Positions 1 through 13,100 of a stretch of 64,000 nucleotides of DNA are shown one piece after another. This DNA comes from Aquimonas sp044377145 (GTDB lineage Bacteria; Pseudomonadota; Gammaproteobacteria; Xanthomonadales; Xanthomonadaceae): contig NZ_JBILJQ010000011.1 in assembly GCF_044377145.1 (NCBI RefSeq), forward strand, positions 1 through 64,000, read 5' to 3'. The notes beneath the pieces were generated by a model. That model had not been told where the DNA came from and made no database searches. It was given only the letters and a program-made list of their open reading frames with translations. Both the position numbers and the translations under genes were made by a program. Positions within the stretch are counted from its first letter, which is position 1. Each line of letters starts with the position of its first letter.

Positions 1-93
1 GCGAGCGCACATGCGCACGCCACCGCCGCACCTCCGAACAGGCCATCGACCGATCCTCCGTTGGGGAAACCGGAGACGGTCGGGAGAATCAGG

Positions 94-342
94 TCAGGAA
101 GGTAGGTGAGGTGGGCGGACGCTTACGCTGAAACGGATCGCGAAGTTCGCGGCTTCGATCCACGCCCAGCTCAGGTAGCGGTTGCCGCACTTGGCGTTGC
201 CGCTGCCCTTCTTCTTGCCGTTGGAGAGCCGCGTGCTCTCGACCATGCGGCAGTATGAGGCGTAGTCGCCGACGCTCTCGAAGCGTGAGATCTCGCCCGT
301 TTCCAGCAGGATTGCGAGTGACGGGGTCAGGTCTATCTTCGT
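94..342 (-). mobile_element. IS110-family transposase remnant (C-terminal part)
   Basis: Reading the minus strand from about 342 gives a frame ending at a stop at 94-96 that carries the typical IS110/IS116/IS902 C-terminal signature: ETGEISRF, then SVGDYASYCR, then RLSNGKKKGSGNAKCGN, then YLSWAWIEAANFAIR. This is the transposase_20-type segment that normally follows the DEDD catalytic domain. No start codon, no DEDD half and no full C-terminal tail are present, so this is a decayed fragment. The frame upstream of ETG degrades quickly and the tail after AIRF looks frameshifted. Confidence 0.82.
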
Positions 343-394
343 AGCACCCGGTGCTGGAAGTCACCCCGCAGTTGAGCCGCTCTCGGCCACCCAC

Positions 395-424
395 AGCAAA
401 GCCCGCCACCCGGCGGGCTTTGCT
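395..424 (+). terminator. Terminator-like 13-bp hairpin
   Basis: AGCAAAGCCCGCC (395-407) pairs perfectly with GGCGGGCTTTGCT (412-424) around a 4-nt loop, followed by GTTTCT. This is a strong intrinsic-terminator shape with only a short U-rich tail, more convincing for + strand transcription. No intact gene lies just upstream, so it may be left over from a lost gene. I see no gene in the rest of the interval between the IS110 fragment and the IS21 fragment. Confidence 0.5.
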
Positions 425-610
425 GTTTCTGCGACCGAGTTCCAGCGCTGGGCTTGTGCGCCGTCGCCCTGCGCGCTTTACGCTCAGCGCCCGTTTTGCG
501 CCAGCTGCGTATTCCACGGCATGCCGGTTGGGGTGTAGGCGGGTAACCCGCTACCGTCGGCCCCCTCCCAGTTACAGCGGAGCTCGACGGTGGATCAGGC
601 GAGGTTACCC

Positions 611-813
611 ATGCACAGGATTCTTGAGATTCTCAGGCTTCACTTTGAACACGGCGCCAGCGGCCGGGCGATTGCCCGCGCGGCATGCGTCATGCTCGCC
701 ACCGTGCAGGACTGCCTGCGGCGCTTTGTTACCTCTCTGGCCTGAGCTGGCCGGTCGACCTCGACGAGGAGGCCTTGGCGGGGAGTTTGTATCCACCGAC
801 CGCCAAGCGGTGA
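611..813 (+). pseudogene. IS21-family IstA transposase N-terminal remnant, frameshifted
   Basis: From ATG 611 the frame reads MHRILEILRLHFEHGASGRAI, the N-terminal helix-turn-helix opening of IS21 IstA proteins. The frame stops at 743-745. In the next frame, from 742, it continues LSWPVDLDEEALAGSLYPP to a stop at 813, matching the usual IstA continuation (LSWPLP..LDDEALEALLFPP). A single indel near 735-742 therefore broke the gene, and the rest of istA and istB are missing. This is a dead fragment. Confidence 0.8.
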
Positions 814-1039
814 GCAGCGCCGCTGCCGAACACTGCCGCGACCCAGTAGGTGCTGGCGGGCCACGTGGCTGAGAACAGCGGGATCGTGCGGTTGGCCTGG
901 GGAAACAGGAGCAAGATCGCCGGCCAAGGAGCGTTCAGCCCGAGGCTGCTTCGGCCGCGTTGAGACTGGTGCACCGGAAATCCCACTCGATCGGAATCCT
1001 GGCGCTCTGCGCGCGCACCCTTACGTTCGGGTCACGAGA
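814..1039. other. Intergenic stretch without a supported gene
   Basis: Between the IstA relic and the promoter of the giant RHS gene no frame shows a recognisable domain. A minus-strand frame across 729-986 has hydrophobic stretches but no start signal or family motif that I recognise, so it is not called. Confidence 0.5.
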
Positions 1040-1067
1040 TTGACATCCAGCACATTGAAACTATGAT
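1040..1067 (+). promoter_or_regulatory. Sigma-70-like promoter of the giant RHS gene
   Basis: TTGACA (1040-1045), a 16-nt spacer and TATGAT (1062-1067) form a near-consensus sigma-70 promoter. Transcription would begin around 1074, giving a leader of about 75 nt before ATG 1149. The start codon is preceded by GATGGGG, a modest ribosome binding site. The promoter lies downstream of the IS21 relic. Confidence 0.7.
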
Positions 1068-1148
1068 GCGGGCCACATTTTAGGCGCTCAGAACACTCTG
1101 TTCGCTCGAACTGTCGCGGCTACTTCCAGCTCTCTAGATGGGGTTTCA

Positions 1149-4100
1149 ATGAACTGCATGATGATCGCCAGGCGCGTCCTGGGCGGCTTTCTCGTGGGCG
1201 TGGGCCTGATGTCCTCAGGCGCGCTGCTCGCGCCCGCACACGCGGCGCCGTCCGAGTCCAATGCGCCCGCGCCGAGTGGTCAGCTGCCGAACTTCAGGGC
1301 CCTCTCGCAAGGTTTCAGTGTCGCCGTGCAGCCGGCGAAGAACGAGCAGCCGATCACCGTCGTCAGTGAGTGCCCGTTGTTGCCGGTCGCGCTGCCCAAC
1401 GCTGCGCTGAAGGGCCTGCAGCCCGGGCAAGCGCTGCCGCGGCTGCAGCGCGGCAGCGCGCCAGAGAACTTCAACTGGCTGAGCTGGACCGGAAGTACCG
1501 ATACCACGCTGTTCGCGTATGGACTGCGCCCGCCGGGTGACAGCCACACCTACATCAGCCCGGACGACCTCACCGACCGCAAGCTGGACGCTGGCGACTG
1601 GGCGCGGGTGCTGGGCAGCAACATGAATGACCCGCTGGTGCAGACCAAGCTGGATGCACTGCGCTATGTGGACGGCATCGTGCCGGTGTGGTCGGCGAGC
1701 CGCGACAGCGCAGGCGAGCGCCAGGTGCAGGTCGCGCGCTTTGTGTGGGTGCGGCTTAACAACTTCAATTTGTCTGGCACGCCCTGGATCGAGTTCACCT
1801 ACCTGCGCGAGGCGAGCTGCGCCAATCGCCCGCCGGTGTTCACCTCGGTGCCGCCCCTGTTCGCGAGCGTCGGTCGCAGCTATCGCTACCAAGCGACCGC
1901 GGTCGACCCCGATGCCGATCCGGTCAGCTTGAGCCGACTGGCCGCACCGGCTGCGCTGGCCTTCGATGCTGGCACGGGCCGCCTGCGCTGGACGCCCACA
2001 GCGGCGGATATCGGAATTCACCCGGTTTCTCTGCGCGCGGCCGACCCGCGGGGTGCCAGCAGCCAGCAGAACTACAGCGTGCGAGTGGTGCAGGGCTTCT
2101 GCCCGATTTACCCCATTGTGCTGCCGAGTACGGCGCTGGTCGGGCTCTCGCCGGGTGCATTGGTCAGCCAGCTGCCACGCGGCACCGGCGCCGGCAATTT
2201 CAGCTGGTTGACCTGGGGCGGCAGCCAGAGTGCGCCGACCCTGGCCTACAGCCTGCTGCCGCCCGGCGACAGCTACAGCTATCGCAACCCGGATGTCGCC
2301 GGCGATCAGGTGCTGAACATCCGCGACTTCGCCCAAGGCGCAACGGGTTCAATGAACTCGGCTGAGGTGCGCAGCGCGCTGGACGCACTCAAAACGCGCG
2401 ACATCATCCTGCCGGTGTGGGATACCAATCGCGGCAAGGGCGGCAGCTTCGACTATCGCGTGCAGCGCTTCGTCAGCGTGCGGCTGCGCGACTACCTGTT
2501 GACCGGCACCGGCTGGCTCAGCTTCGAGTACAAGGGCGAAGCGAACTGCTACAACGCCGCGCCGGAAGCGCTGCCGCAGAGCCTGACCACGCCCGAGGAT
2601 GTCGCGCTTCCAGTCACCTTGCAGGGCAGCGATGAAGACGGCCAGAGCCTGATCTTTGGCGTACTGACCCAGCCGGCACATGGCCGATTGGAAGGCACAG
2701 CGCCAAACCTGACCTATGTGCCGGTCGCCGGTTTCAGCGGTGAGGACAGCTTCCAGTTCAGCGTGTCCGACGGCATCGAGGTTTCCGAGCCGGCGCGTGT
2801 CCGGATTGTGATCACCCCGGTCAACGATGCACCGGTCGCGCAGCCGCAGCAGCTCAGCACGCCGGCAGGCGTGGCCCTGCCGATCACGCTGAGCGGCACC
2901 GATCCCGACGGCGATGCACTCAGCTTCCGCGTGGTGCAGGCGCCTGCCAATGGCAGCCTCAGTGGCAGCGGCGCGGCCCTGGTCTACACGCCTCGGGCGG
3001 GCTTCCGTGGTGCTGATGGCTTCAACTTCGTCGCCAACGACGGCCAGCTGGATTCGGCGCCGGGACCTGTCCGCATCGAGGTGGTCGGCGGCAATGAACC
3101 GCCGCGGATCGTGAGTACGCCGGTGACCGCGGCGAATGAAGGCAGTGCCTATGCCTACGACGTGGATGCGATCGATCCGGATGGCGATGTGCTGCGCTAC
3201 CGGCTCGAACGCGGCCCCTCGGGCCTGCAAATCGGCGCCAACTCCGGTCTGCTCGGCGGGACGCTGGGCGGCATCGCACCGCAATCCCTGCAGAGCGCAC
3301 ACACCGCCTGCTACATCGAGGCCGAGCAGCCGGTCAATCCGCAGCCGAACGAAGCGCTGAAGCGTCTCATCTGGCGCACGCGCGCGGCGATCCAGAGCGG
3401 TAGCACCTTCGTTGCACCCGAGGCCGAAAGCTGGCACCGACGAAACACCTGTCTGGGTTGTCACGTGCAGACCCAGGCTGTGCTCGGCCTGCAAGCCTCG
3501 CGCAGCAAGGCTCGGGTGGATGAGCGAGTGGCCGAGTATCTGTTGGCCGAAATTCTGGCCAGCCAACAGGCAAACGGATCGATCCGCCGCTCCCACCCCG
3601 AGCACTCGCGCAACCAGACGGCGTTCGCTCTGTGGTCCTTGAGCTACGTGCCTGACCGCGCACGCACCTTCCAGGTGCGCGCGCGTGCGCTCGACTACAT
3701 GTGGAGCGTTCGTCAGACCGGTACAGGTAGCGTGTACTGGACCCATGACCATGGCAGCGGCTGGCTGAGCGACTGGGACTCGATGTCCGCACTGGTGGCG
3801 CTCTCGGCCAATCGCTTCCTGGCCGATGCGGCGCAAAGGACCCAGTTGAGCCCCTCCGAACAGCAGGTTGTGCAGAGTTTCGACGCTGCGATGCCGGCCA
3901 TGGCCGAGTTCTTCCTGCAGCGCAACATCGCCACGGAGAACGACAATCTTCTGCTCGCGTTCCGCATGCTCGGCCTGGCGGAAGTGCTGCCGCATATCGA
4001 TGACGCGGCGTTGCAGGCGCGCGTGCGCACCGCGATTGATTCAGTCGATGCGCGCCTGCGCAGTCGACAAGCGCAGGATGGGGGTTGGCTGCGTGCCGGA

Positions 4101-7100
4101 GTTGGCCCGCGCGGCGATGCTCTTGTCACCGCGTGGGTTGGCTTTGCCTTGGATGCCAAGCAGCCTTCCATCGACGACCCGGTGGTGCGGGCAGCCATCG
4201 AAAATCTGCTGATCAACCAGCGCGAAGACGGCACCTGGGTCACCACGACGGGGCTGTTCTCCACCCATTTCGCCACCACCAGTCTGGTGATGGCCTACCT
4301 GCCGATCGCGCTCGACTTCCTTGGCGAGGGCATCCAGCTGCCGCCGGAGCCCGCCGCCGATCTCACCGTGGGGCAGCTGCGGCTGACCGAGTCGGCAGGC
4401 CTTGCCCGCGTCAGCGCCGAGGTTCGCAATCGCGGCTTGGCTGACTATCGCCAACCCATCGAAGTGCGCTTCTACGAAGGGCTGGATGGCGCGCCGCGAC
4501 TGCTGGGCGTGCGTACGCTTGCATCGCTGACGCAGGGCGTCACCGAGCAGGTCACGCTCGAACTCGCCAGCGCTGCCCTCAGCGCTGATGTCCGGGTGGA
4601 GATTCGCCTTCAGCCGGGGCAACAGGAATGCGTCGACAACAATCAGTTTGCTGATGCGCGCTTGATCGTTGTTGAAGCCGCTGACCCGTTCAACCTGCGG
4701 GATCAGCAGCGCTATCTGCTGAACGTCAATAACGTGAATGCGCCGCCGACCATCACGTCCACACCGCCGAACTGGCTGACCTTGGGCTTCCCCTACGACT
4801 ACCAGGTCGTGGTCGACGATCCAGACCTCGGCGATGGCCATCGCTTTGAGCTGGTGACGGCGCCGGTCGGCTTGAGCCTGGACCCGTTCAGTGGACGCTT
4901 CCGCTACAACGAACTCGAGCTGAGCGTTGGCCAGCATCCGATCGAGCTGCGAGTCACCGACCTTGCAGGGGCGCAGGCCCGCCAAACGTTTACCCTGACT
5001 GTGGACCGCGACTACCAGCCGCCAAGGCTGACCTCGACGCCACCGGTGCGCGCGATTCAGGGCCAGCCGTACCGCTATCAGGCCACCGTGAGTGCAGATC
5101 CGCGCGCCGACCTCCAGTTTGAAGTGCTCACCGGGCCGCCGGGCCTCACGGTGAACGCCGGTACCGGTGAGGTCACATGGGCCGTGCCGCTTGGCTTTGC
5201 CGGCCAGCGCCGACAGGTTTCCTTGGCTGTGGTCGACCAGTTCGACAACTACGACCTGCAGATCTACATGCTGCAGGGCGACGTGCCGAACGTCGCACCG
5301 GTCATCACCGGCACGCCTCCCGCCGTGACGCAGATCGGCGTGGGCTTCAGTCTGGACTTCAATCTCACCGATCCGAACATTCTCGAATCACACACCTGGC
5401 GCGGCCTCAGCCTGCCCACTGGCGCCGCCATCAACGCGAGCACAGGTGTCGTGCAGTGGCCCGCGGCTTCCGTTGCGGCAGCCAGCCCCGGCGCGGAGAT
5501 CAGTGCGTACAACGCCCAGTGCCGGGCCGCCGATCCGCAGGCAGCCAGCCTGTCGCTGGTGCCGCTGCAGACCGCCGGTTTTGCCACCAGCGTCGCGCAG
5601 CCGCTCGTAGGGCCGTTGGTCGACCGCAATCGCAACGGCGTTCTGGACCATCGTGATGGCGTAGCGGTGGTGGCGATCTCACAGCGCGACACCGAGGTCA
5701 CCACTGCGCGCATCCATGCGTTCGACTACGAAACGCTGAGCCGTCGCTGGAGCTACAACGCGCGGGTACCGGATTGGTTCGTCGCGCCGGCCATGGGCGA
5801 TCTGAAGGGCGACGATCAGGTCAGCATCCTGTTCGTCGACAGCCAGGCGCGTCTGGTCGCGCTGAATGGCGAGGGCGGTCTGCGTTGGGTCAGTGAAGTG
5901 CCGGTGGGTGCGGGCTCGCTGCGCCACGTATCAATCAGCCTGGCCGACCTGGACGGCGATCGTCAGGCCGAGATTCTGGTTGGGCCTTCGGTGTTCGATG
6001 CCGACGGTCGCCTGCTCTGGCAGTTCCCGGCGTTCTCCTCTTCGCAGAGCACGCCGCTGGCGATCGATCTGAATGGCGACGGCCGGATGGAAGTGCTGCA
6101 CCGTCATCAGGCCCGCAGCCACAGCGGACAGCTGCTCTGGACTACGCCCAGCGGCGGCAACACCACGGTGCAGTACAGCCTGTTCGCACCGATCACCTTG
6201 GCCGATGGCAGCCTGGGCATCGTCGCCAGCGAGCAGACCAATGCCGGTGCGCGTCTGTCCCTGCTGCGCGCCGACGGCAGCCAGGTCTGGCGCCGCGATG
6301 GCGCCGATGCTGGACAAGCTGCGACTCCCGTGGTGGCGGACTTCAATGGAGACGGCGCGCAGGAGATCTTCCTGCCTTCGAACGGTCTGCTGTATGGCGC
6401 GGACGGCCAGCGTCGCTGGACCGCAGGCGGCACGGCGTGGACGCAGCGCGCCTTCCGCGCGGCGGTGGCCGGCGATTTCGATGGTGATGGCGCGCTCGAA
6501 ATCCTCGGCTTCAATGACACCGGCCTGGTTGTTCTCAGCGGGGCCAGTGGCGCTGTGCTCGCCAACGACAGCACTTGGACCGACACCGCCAGCTATCACC
6601 TGGTGCCGAGCCTGCTCGATGTGCGCGGCGACGGTGATGCACGCCTGCTGGCGGCCGGTGCCGGTGGCCTGCGCAGCTATCGCCCGCTCAGCGGCCGCTG
6701 GCGCACGCAGGCGCAGGTTTTCCATCAGCAGGCTTGGGCGGCGGATCGGGTCACCCCACAGCTGTCGATTCCGCCCGCACTGGCCGGACGCGCGCATGCG
6801 CCGATCCAGCTGTTGGCACCGGCGGCGACGACCGGCGATGCCGGCCTGCTGTCCGACCTGCATCTGCTGGCGCCGTCGGCGGTGCCGCAAGGCGCAGGTC
6901 TGCAGTTGCGCAGCACCATCACCAATCGCGGCACGCTGACCAGCCGCGGCTTTGCGGTCGAGTTCCGGCGCGGCAGCCCCAGCGCACCCGGAGCGCTGCT
7001 GGGCCGAGTCGAGCAGGGTCCGCTTGCGCCGGGCGCCAATGTGGCGATCACCGTCAATGACATCAGCCTCGACGCACTGGGCCGCGAGGAGTTCTTCGCT

Positions 7101-10100
7101 GAGCTCGCGACCGACTCCGCTGAACTCGAATGCGAAACCCGCAACAACCGCGCCTCGGCGCGTGTGTTCGAAATCGCCGTGGTCGACTACGGCGGTCTTG
7201 AGGCGCAGCGCGCCTGGGCTGCAGGCGTGCTGGAGACGCAAGATTCGCCGCGTTTCACCAGCGCCGCGCCAACCGCAGGTATCGCCGGTGAGCCCTACCG
7301 CTACCGAGCGCAGGCGGCCTCCAATCACATCGGTGACAGTCTGGTCTACGCGCTTGGCACAGCGCCTGCCGGCGCGCGGATCGATCCGATCAGTGGCCAG
7401 ATCGAATGGCGACCGGGTTGGACCCAGACCGGCAGCTTCCGCTTCACGATCACGGCTCGCAGCCTCACGGGACGCAGCGGATCTCAAACCTGGAACGTGC
7501 TCGTGGCTGCGGCGACCGCGCCGAACACGGCCCCGGTCATCACCTCCAGCCCGGCCCTGCAGGCCAGCCTCGGTGAGCCCTGGGCCTACCTGATCGAGGC
7601 CCGGGATGCCGAGGGTCACGCGCTCAGCTATGCCCTGCTGAGCGGCCCGGCCGGCATGAGCTTCGATGCCACCGTGGGCTATGCGCGCTGGACGCCGGGC
7701 GCAGCCGGCACCGCCAGCGTGGAAGTCCGCGTCACCGACGAGCGCGGCGCCAGCACCACCCAGAGCTTCCAGATCAGCGTGATCAGCACACCCAATCGCG
7801 CTCCGGTGTTCGACTCGGCGCCGCAGGGCATCGCCTATGTCGGCGAGCTCTGGACCTACGCCGTGCAGGTGTCCGATCCGGACGGCGACGCGGTGCAGCT
7901 GCGTCTCAACGCCGCGCCATCCTCACTGCAGTTCGACCCGGCCCTGCGTGCGCTGCGCTACACGCCCGCAGCAGCGGACATCGGCACCCAGTTCATTGAA
8001 CTGGAAGCCAGTGATGGCCGTGGCGGCAGCAGCGTGCAGCGCATCCAGCTGCCGGTGGTGCAGGTGCTGCCCGGCAACCGGCCGCCGAACCTGAGCGGCA
8101 GCCCGGCCGCCACCGCCAGGGTCGGAGCCACCTATGCCTACCAGCCCGCGGCCACCGATCCTGATGGCGACAGCCTGCAGTTCTCGCTGACCACGGCGCC
8201 TGCCGGGGCGCGCATCAATGCGAGCAGCGGCGCCATGAACTGGACGCCGCGCGCCGAGCAGCTCGGGCCGCAAGCCTTTGTGCTGCGCGTCGATGACGGC
8301 CGTGGCGGCTGGGCCAGCCAGAACTTCAGCGTCACCGTTCAGCCCAGCAACAATGCCGCCCCCGTCATCACCAGCCTGCCCGGCACCCAGGGCAAGGCAG
8401 GACGCGAGTACCGCTATGCGCTTGTTGCCACCGATGCCGACGGCGATGCGCTGAGCTACAGCCTGCAACAGGCCCCCGCCGGCATGCAGATCAGCAGCGC
8501 CGGCCGCATCACCTGGACCCCCGCTGCCGCCGGCAGCGTGCCGGTGCGCGTGCGCGTGCAGGATGCGCTGGCCTGGGTCGAACAGAGCTGGACCATCGAA
8601 GTGGTCGCGGCCGATGTGCAGCTGCAGGCGCAGGTGACCGTCAGCCCCAATCCGGCCCAGGCCGGGGCGCCGATCACGATCGACGTCAGCACCAGCGGCG
8701 CGGCGGCGGCGATCACCGCCAGCGCGACCTTGAACGGCCAGCCGCTGCCGCTCGACCCCGACGGCAGCACGACCATCAATGCGCCCAGTCAGCCCGGCAA
8801 CTACACGCTGGTGGTGACCGTCAGCGATGGTTACGACACGGTGCAGAGCAGTGCCACCGTCAGCGTCGCCAATGCCGGCGGCAGCGCGCCGCCGACCGTC
8901 AGCCTGCTGAGCCCGCGGGAGCCCGCCAATGCCGATCTGCTGCGGGTGACCCAGCGCCTGCCTGTGCGTGCCTCGGTCAATGACGACAACCTGCGCAGCT
9001 GGCGGCTGGTGCTGGTGGAGCGCGGCGCCCGCAACGGCGAGTTCATCGCCGTCGCCAATGGCAGCAACACCTTCACCGACACCGCGATCGGCACGCTCGA
9101 TCCGACCCTCCTGCAGAACGGCCAGTACGCCCTGCTGCTGCAGGCCGAAGACCTGTCCGGCAACACGGTCAGCGATTCGGTCGCGCTGTCGGTCGAAGGC
9201 GACATGAAGATCGGCCACTTCTCGATCAGCTTCGAGGATGTGTCGGTGCCGGTGGCTGGCATCCCGGTCAGCGTCACCCGCACCTACGACACCCGCGTCC
9301 GCCACAAGCGCCAGGACTTCGGCCACGGCTGGTCGCTGGACTACCAGAACGTGCGCGTGCAGGAGAGCCGTCGTCCCGGCTTCGGCTGGAGCCTGAACAC
9401 CTATCCGTCCGGCCCGCTGGGGCTGATCCCGCGCTATTGCGTCGAGTCCGCTCTGGGCAACGTAGTCAGCATCGTCTTGGGCGATGGCCGCGTCGAGAAG
9501 TTCAAGGTCAAGGCCAGCCCGGCCTGCAACCAGGCGATCCCGCTGCTGGACATCAACTTCGTGTTCGAGCCGACCGACGGTGCCCGCGGCCGGCTGGAAA
9601 CGATCGTCCCGGTGGGCGGCCGCCTGATCAACGGCAGCATCGCCGATCTGTCCGATCCCGGCCTGATCGCCGACCCCGACAACTATCGCTACATCGATCC
9701 GCAGGGCCGCGAGTACCGGGTCGACCAGGGCTTCGGCCTGCGCGAGATCTTCGAGCGCGAGGGCGGCAACCGGGTGACCTTCGATCGCAATGGCATCACC
9801 CACTCGAACGGTTTCGCCCTGCAGTTCACCCGCGACGCGCAGGACCGCATCACCCGCATCACCGGGCCCGGCGGCATCGACCTCAGCTACGCCTACAGCA
9901 GCGAGGGCGATCTTGCGAGCGTCGAGGACGCGGAAGACAACCTGACCCGCTTCGAGTACCAGACAGGCCACTACCTGCGCGACATCATCGATCCGCGTGG
10001 CGTGCGCGTCAGCCGCAACGAGTACGACGCCGACGGCCGTCTGGTCGCGGTAATCGATGCTGACGGCCACCGGGTCGAGTTCAGCCGCGACATCAATGGC

Positions 10101-13100
10101 CGGGTCGAGCAGCGCCGCGACCGCAATGGACGCAACACGGTGTATCTGTACAACACGCGCGGCGACGTCCTCAGCGAAACCAATGCGGCCGGCGAAACCG
10201 TCACCCGCACCTATGACGACGCCGGCAACACCCTCAGCGAAACCGATGCCCTCGGCCGCACGCAGCGCTGGACTTACGACAACCTCGGCAATGTGCTGAC
10301 CGATACGGACCCGCTGGGTGGCGTCACCCGCAGCGTCTTCGGTGTATTCAACCAGCTGCAGACCGTCACCGACCCGCTGAACGTGGTCAGCCTGCGTCAG
10401 ACCTACCGCAACACCACGGTGCAGGGCATTCCGATCTACCCGGGCCCGCTGGTCAGCCTGACCGACGCCACCGGTGGCGCGACCGGCATGGGCTATGACC
10501 CGAACAGCGGCGAGCTCACCAGCCTGACCGATGCCAGCGGTGCGATCACTCGCTACGAGTACGACGCCCATGGCTTCAAGACCGCCGAAGTCGACGCACT
10601 TGGACGTCGCACCACCTACGTCAACGACGCCCAGGGCCGCCTGCTGGAAGAGCGTCGCAGCCGCACCCGCGCCGACGGCAGCACCGAAGCGCTGGTCACC
10701 CGCTATACGCTGGATGCCAACGGCAACGTGGTCGCCACCGAGCACCCGGACGGCAGCATCAGCACCACCGTCTATGACGCCAATGGCAAGCCGACCGAGA
10801 GCTGCGACGCCCTCAACCGCTGCACGCTGACCACCTACGACGCCCGCGGCAACGTCGCGCGCATCAACTATCCGGACGGCACCCACGAGGCCAGCCGCTT
10901 CGACCCGAATGGCAACCTGGTCGCCAAAACCGATCGCGGCGGTCGCACCACGCGGCACGTGTATGACGAGGCCAATCGCCTGATCGAGGTCATCCATCCG
11001 GACGCCACGCCCGCCGACGACAGCGACAATCCGCGCTCGCGCAAGGCCTACGATGATGCCGGCCAGCTGATCGCCGACACCGACGAGAACGGCCACACCA
11101 CCGAGTACCGCTACGACGCGGCCGGGCGCGTGGTACGCACCCTGCTGCCGCCCGTCGGCGGCCAGGTCGCCGAGATCGTGGTCGAGTACGACCTTGCGGG
11201 TCGCAAGACCCGCGAGACCGATCCGCTGGGCGCGGTCACGCGCTACAGCTACGACGCCGCCGGGCGCCTGCTCAGCACCGAGGTGCCCGCGGTGTCCGGC
11301 GAGCCGAACGCGATCGTGCGCACCGAGTACGACGCGGTCGGCCGCAAGACCGTCGAAACCGATGCCAGCGGCCGCACCACCCGCTTCGGCTACGACGGCC
11401 TTGGCCGGCTGATCGTGGTGGTGGTGCCGAACCCGGTGACCGGCGCGAACCCGGCCCTGGTCAATGGCAGCAGCCCGGATGCGGGCACGCTGACCACGCG
11501 CTATGCCTTTGATGAGGTCGGCAACAAGATCCGCCAGACCGATGCCGAAGGCCGCGAGACGCGTTGGGAATACGACGCGATGGGTCGCGAAACCGCGCGC
11601 ATCCTGCCCGGTGGTGAGCGTGAGACCAAGCGCTACAACGCCGCCGGTGAGCTGATCGAGCACACCGACTTCCGCGGCCGCGTGACCCGCTACACCTACG
11701 ACGCCGCCGGTCGCACGCAGGGCATCGACCACCCGAGCGATGCCGACCACAGCTTCGTCTACAACGCCGCCGGCGAGCGCATCGAGGCGGTGGACGAACG
11801 CGGGACCAGCGGCAGCCAGTTCGACGCCCGCGGTCGCCTGCTGCGCCAGCAGGACGCCGACGGCGGCGTGATCGAGTACCGCTTTGATGCAGTCGGCAAC
11901 CTGCTGGAGCGCCGCAGCCCGAGCCAGACCCTGGCCTACCGCTACGACACCCGCAATCGCCTGATCGAAGTCGAACGCCGCGTGCAGGGCGAGGCGCCGG
12001 CGCTGACGCGCTACACCTACGACGCCGCTGGCCGCCGCAGCAGCATGGAAGGCGGCGACGGCACCCGCACCCAGTACGGCTATGACAGCCGCCACCGCCT
12101 GCGCAGCCTGGTGAAACGCAGCGCGTTGGGCGCCCTGCTGATGAGCATGGCCTACCAGGTCGACGCCGACGGCCTGCGCACGCAGATCAGCGAGTCGGAT
12201 TCCAGCGGCGTGGTGCGCACGGTGCAGTACGACTACGACGCGGTGAGGCGCCTGGTCGCCGAGCGCATCGATCACCGCATCAACCTGCAGGATCGAAACG
12301 CCAGCTGGAGCTACGACCGCGTCGGCAACCGCCTGCGGCAGAGCGTCAGCGAAGCCGGCGCCGCGGCCGAAGTCATCGACTACGTCTACGATGCCAACGA
12401 CCGCCTGCAGAGCGAGCGCGGCGCGAGCATCGCCGACTACACCTACGACCCCGCCGGCAACCTGCTGAGCCACGGCACACCGGCGGGCATCACCGAGTAC
12501 GTCTACAACGACGCCGGCCGCATGCGCGAGGCGCGCAGCGCGGGCGAGGTGAATGCGTATGTGTACAACGCGGACGGACTGCGGGTGCGGCACACCCAGA
12601 CCCCGGCGGGCGCGACTCCGGAGCAGTCGACCACCACGTGGTCACTGCAGGATCCGAACTACACCTACGCCCAGGAGATCGAGCGCTGGACCAGCACCGG
12701 CAGCGGCCCGAGACAGCGCAGCGCGGTGTACAGCTTTGCAGATGATCTGATCAGCCAGACGCGTTACGACGCAGCAGGCGTGCCAACCACGTCCTATGTA
12801 CAGGCCGATGGTTTTGGGTCGACGCGCTGGCTGACGAATGCGGCGGGGGTGATTACGGATGCGGTCGACTACGACGCCTTCGGCAACGAGATCGGGCGCA
12901 GCGGCACGACTGAAGTAGAGCACCTGTACCGCGGCGAAGCCTTCGACCCGAACGTCGGCTTCTACTACCTGCGCGCGCGCTGGATGGATCCGCGGGTGGG
13001 AAGGTTTACGCAGATGGATCCATTTTGGGGGTTCTCGGTAGATCCGAGATCTCTCCACAAGTATGTCGTCAACCATCAGGATCCAATAAATCGCGTCGAT

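Noticed and set aside
729..986. 85-residue minus-strand frame with hydrophobic stretches near the IS21 relic
   Set aside because: No ribosome site or family motif, and it overlaps the IstA fragment.
7923..12593. 1556-residue open frame on the minus strand inside the giant RHS gene
   Set aside because: GC-rich repetitive YD coding leaves the antisense frame open; the protein is Val/Ala/His-rich repeats without any domain or start signal.
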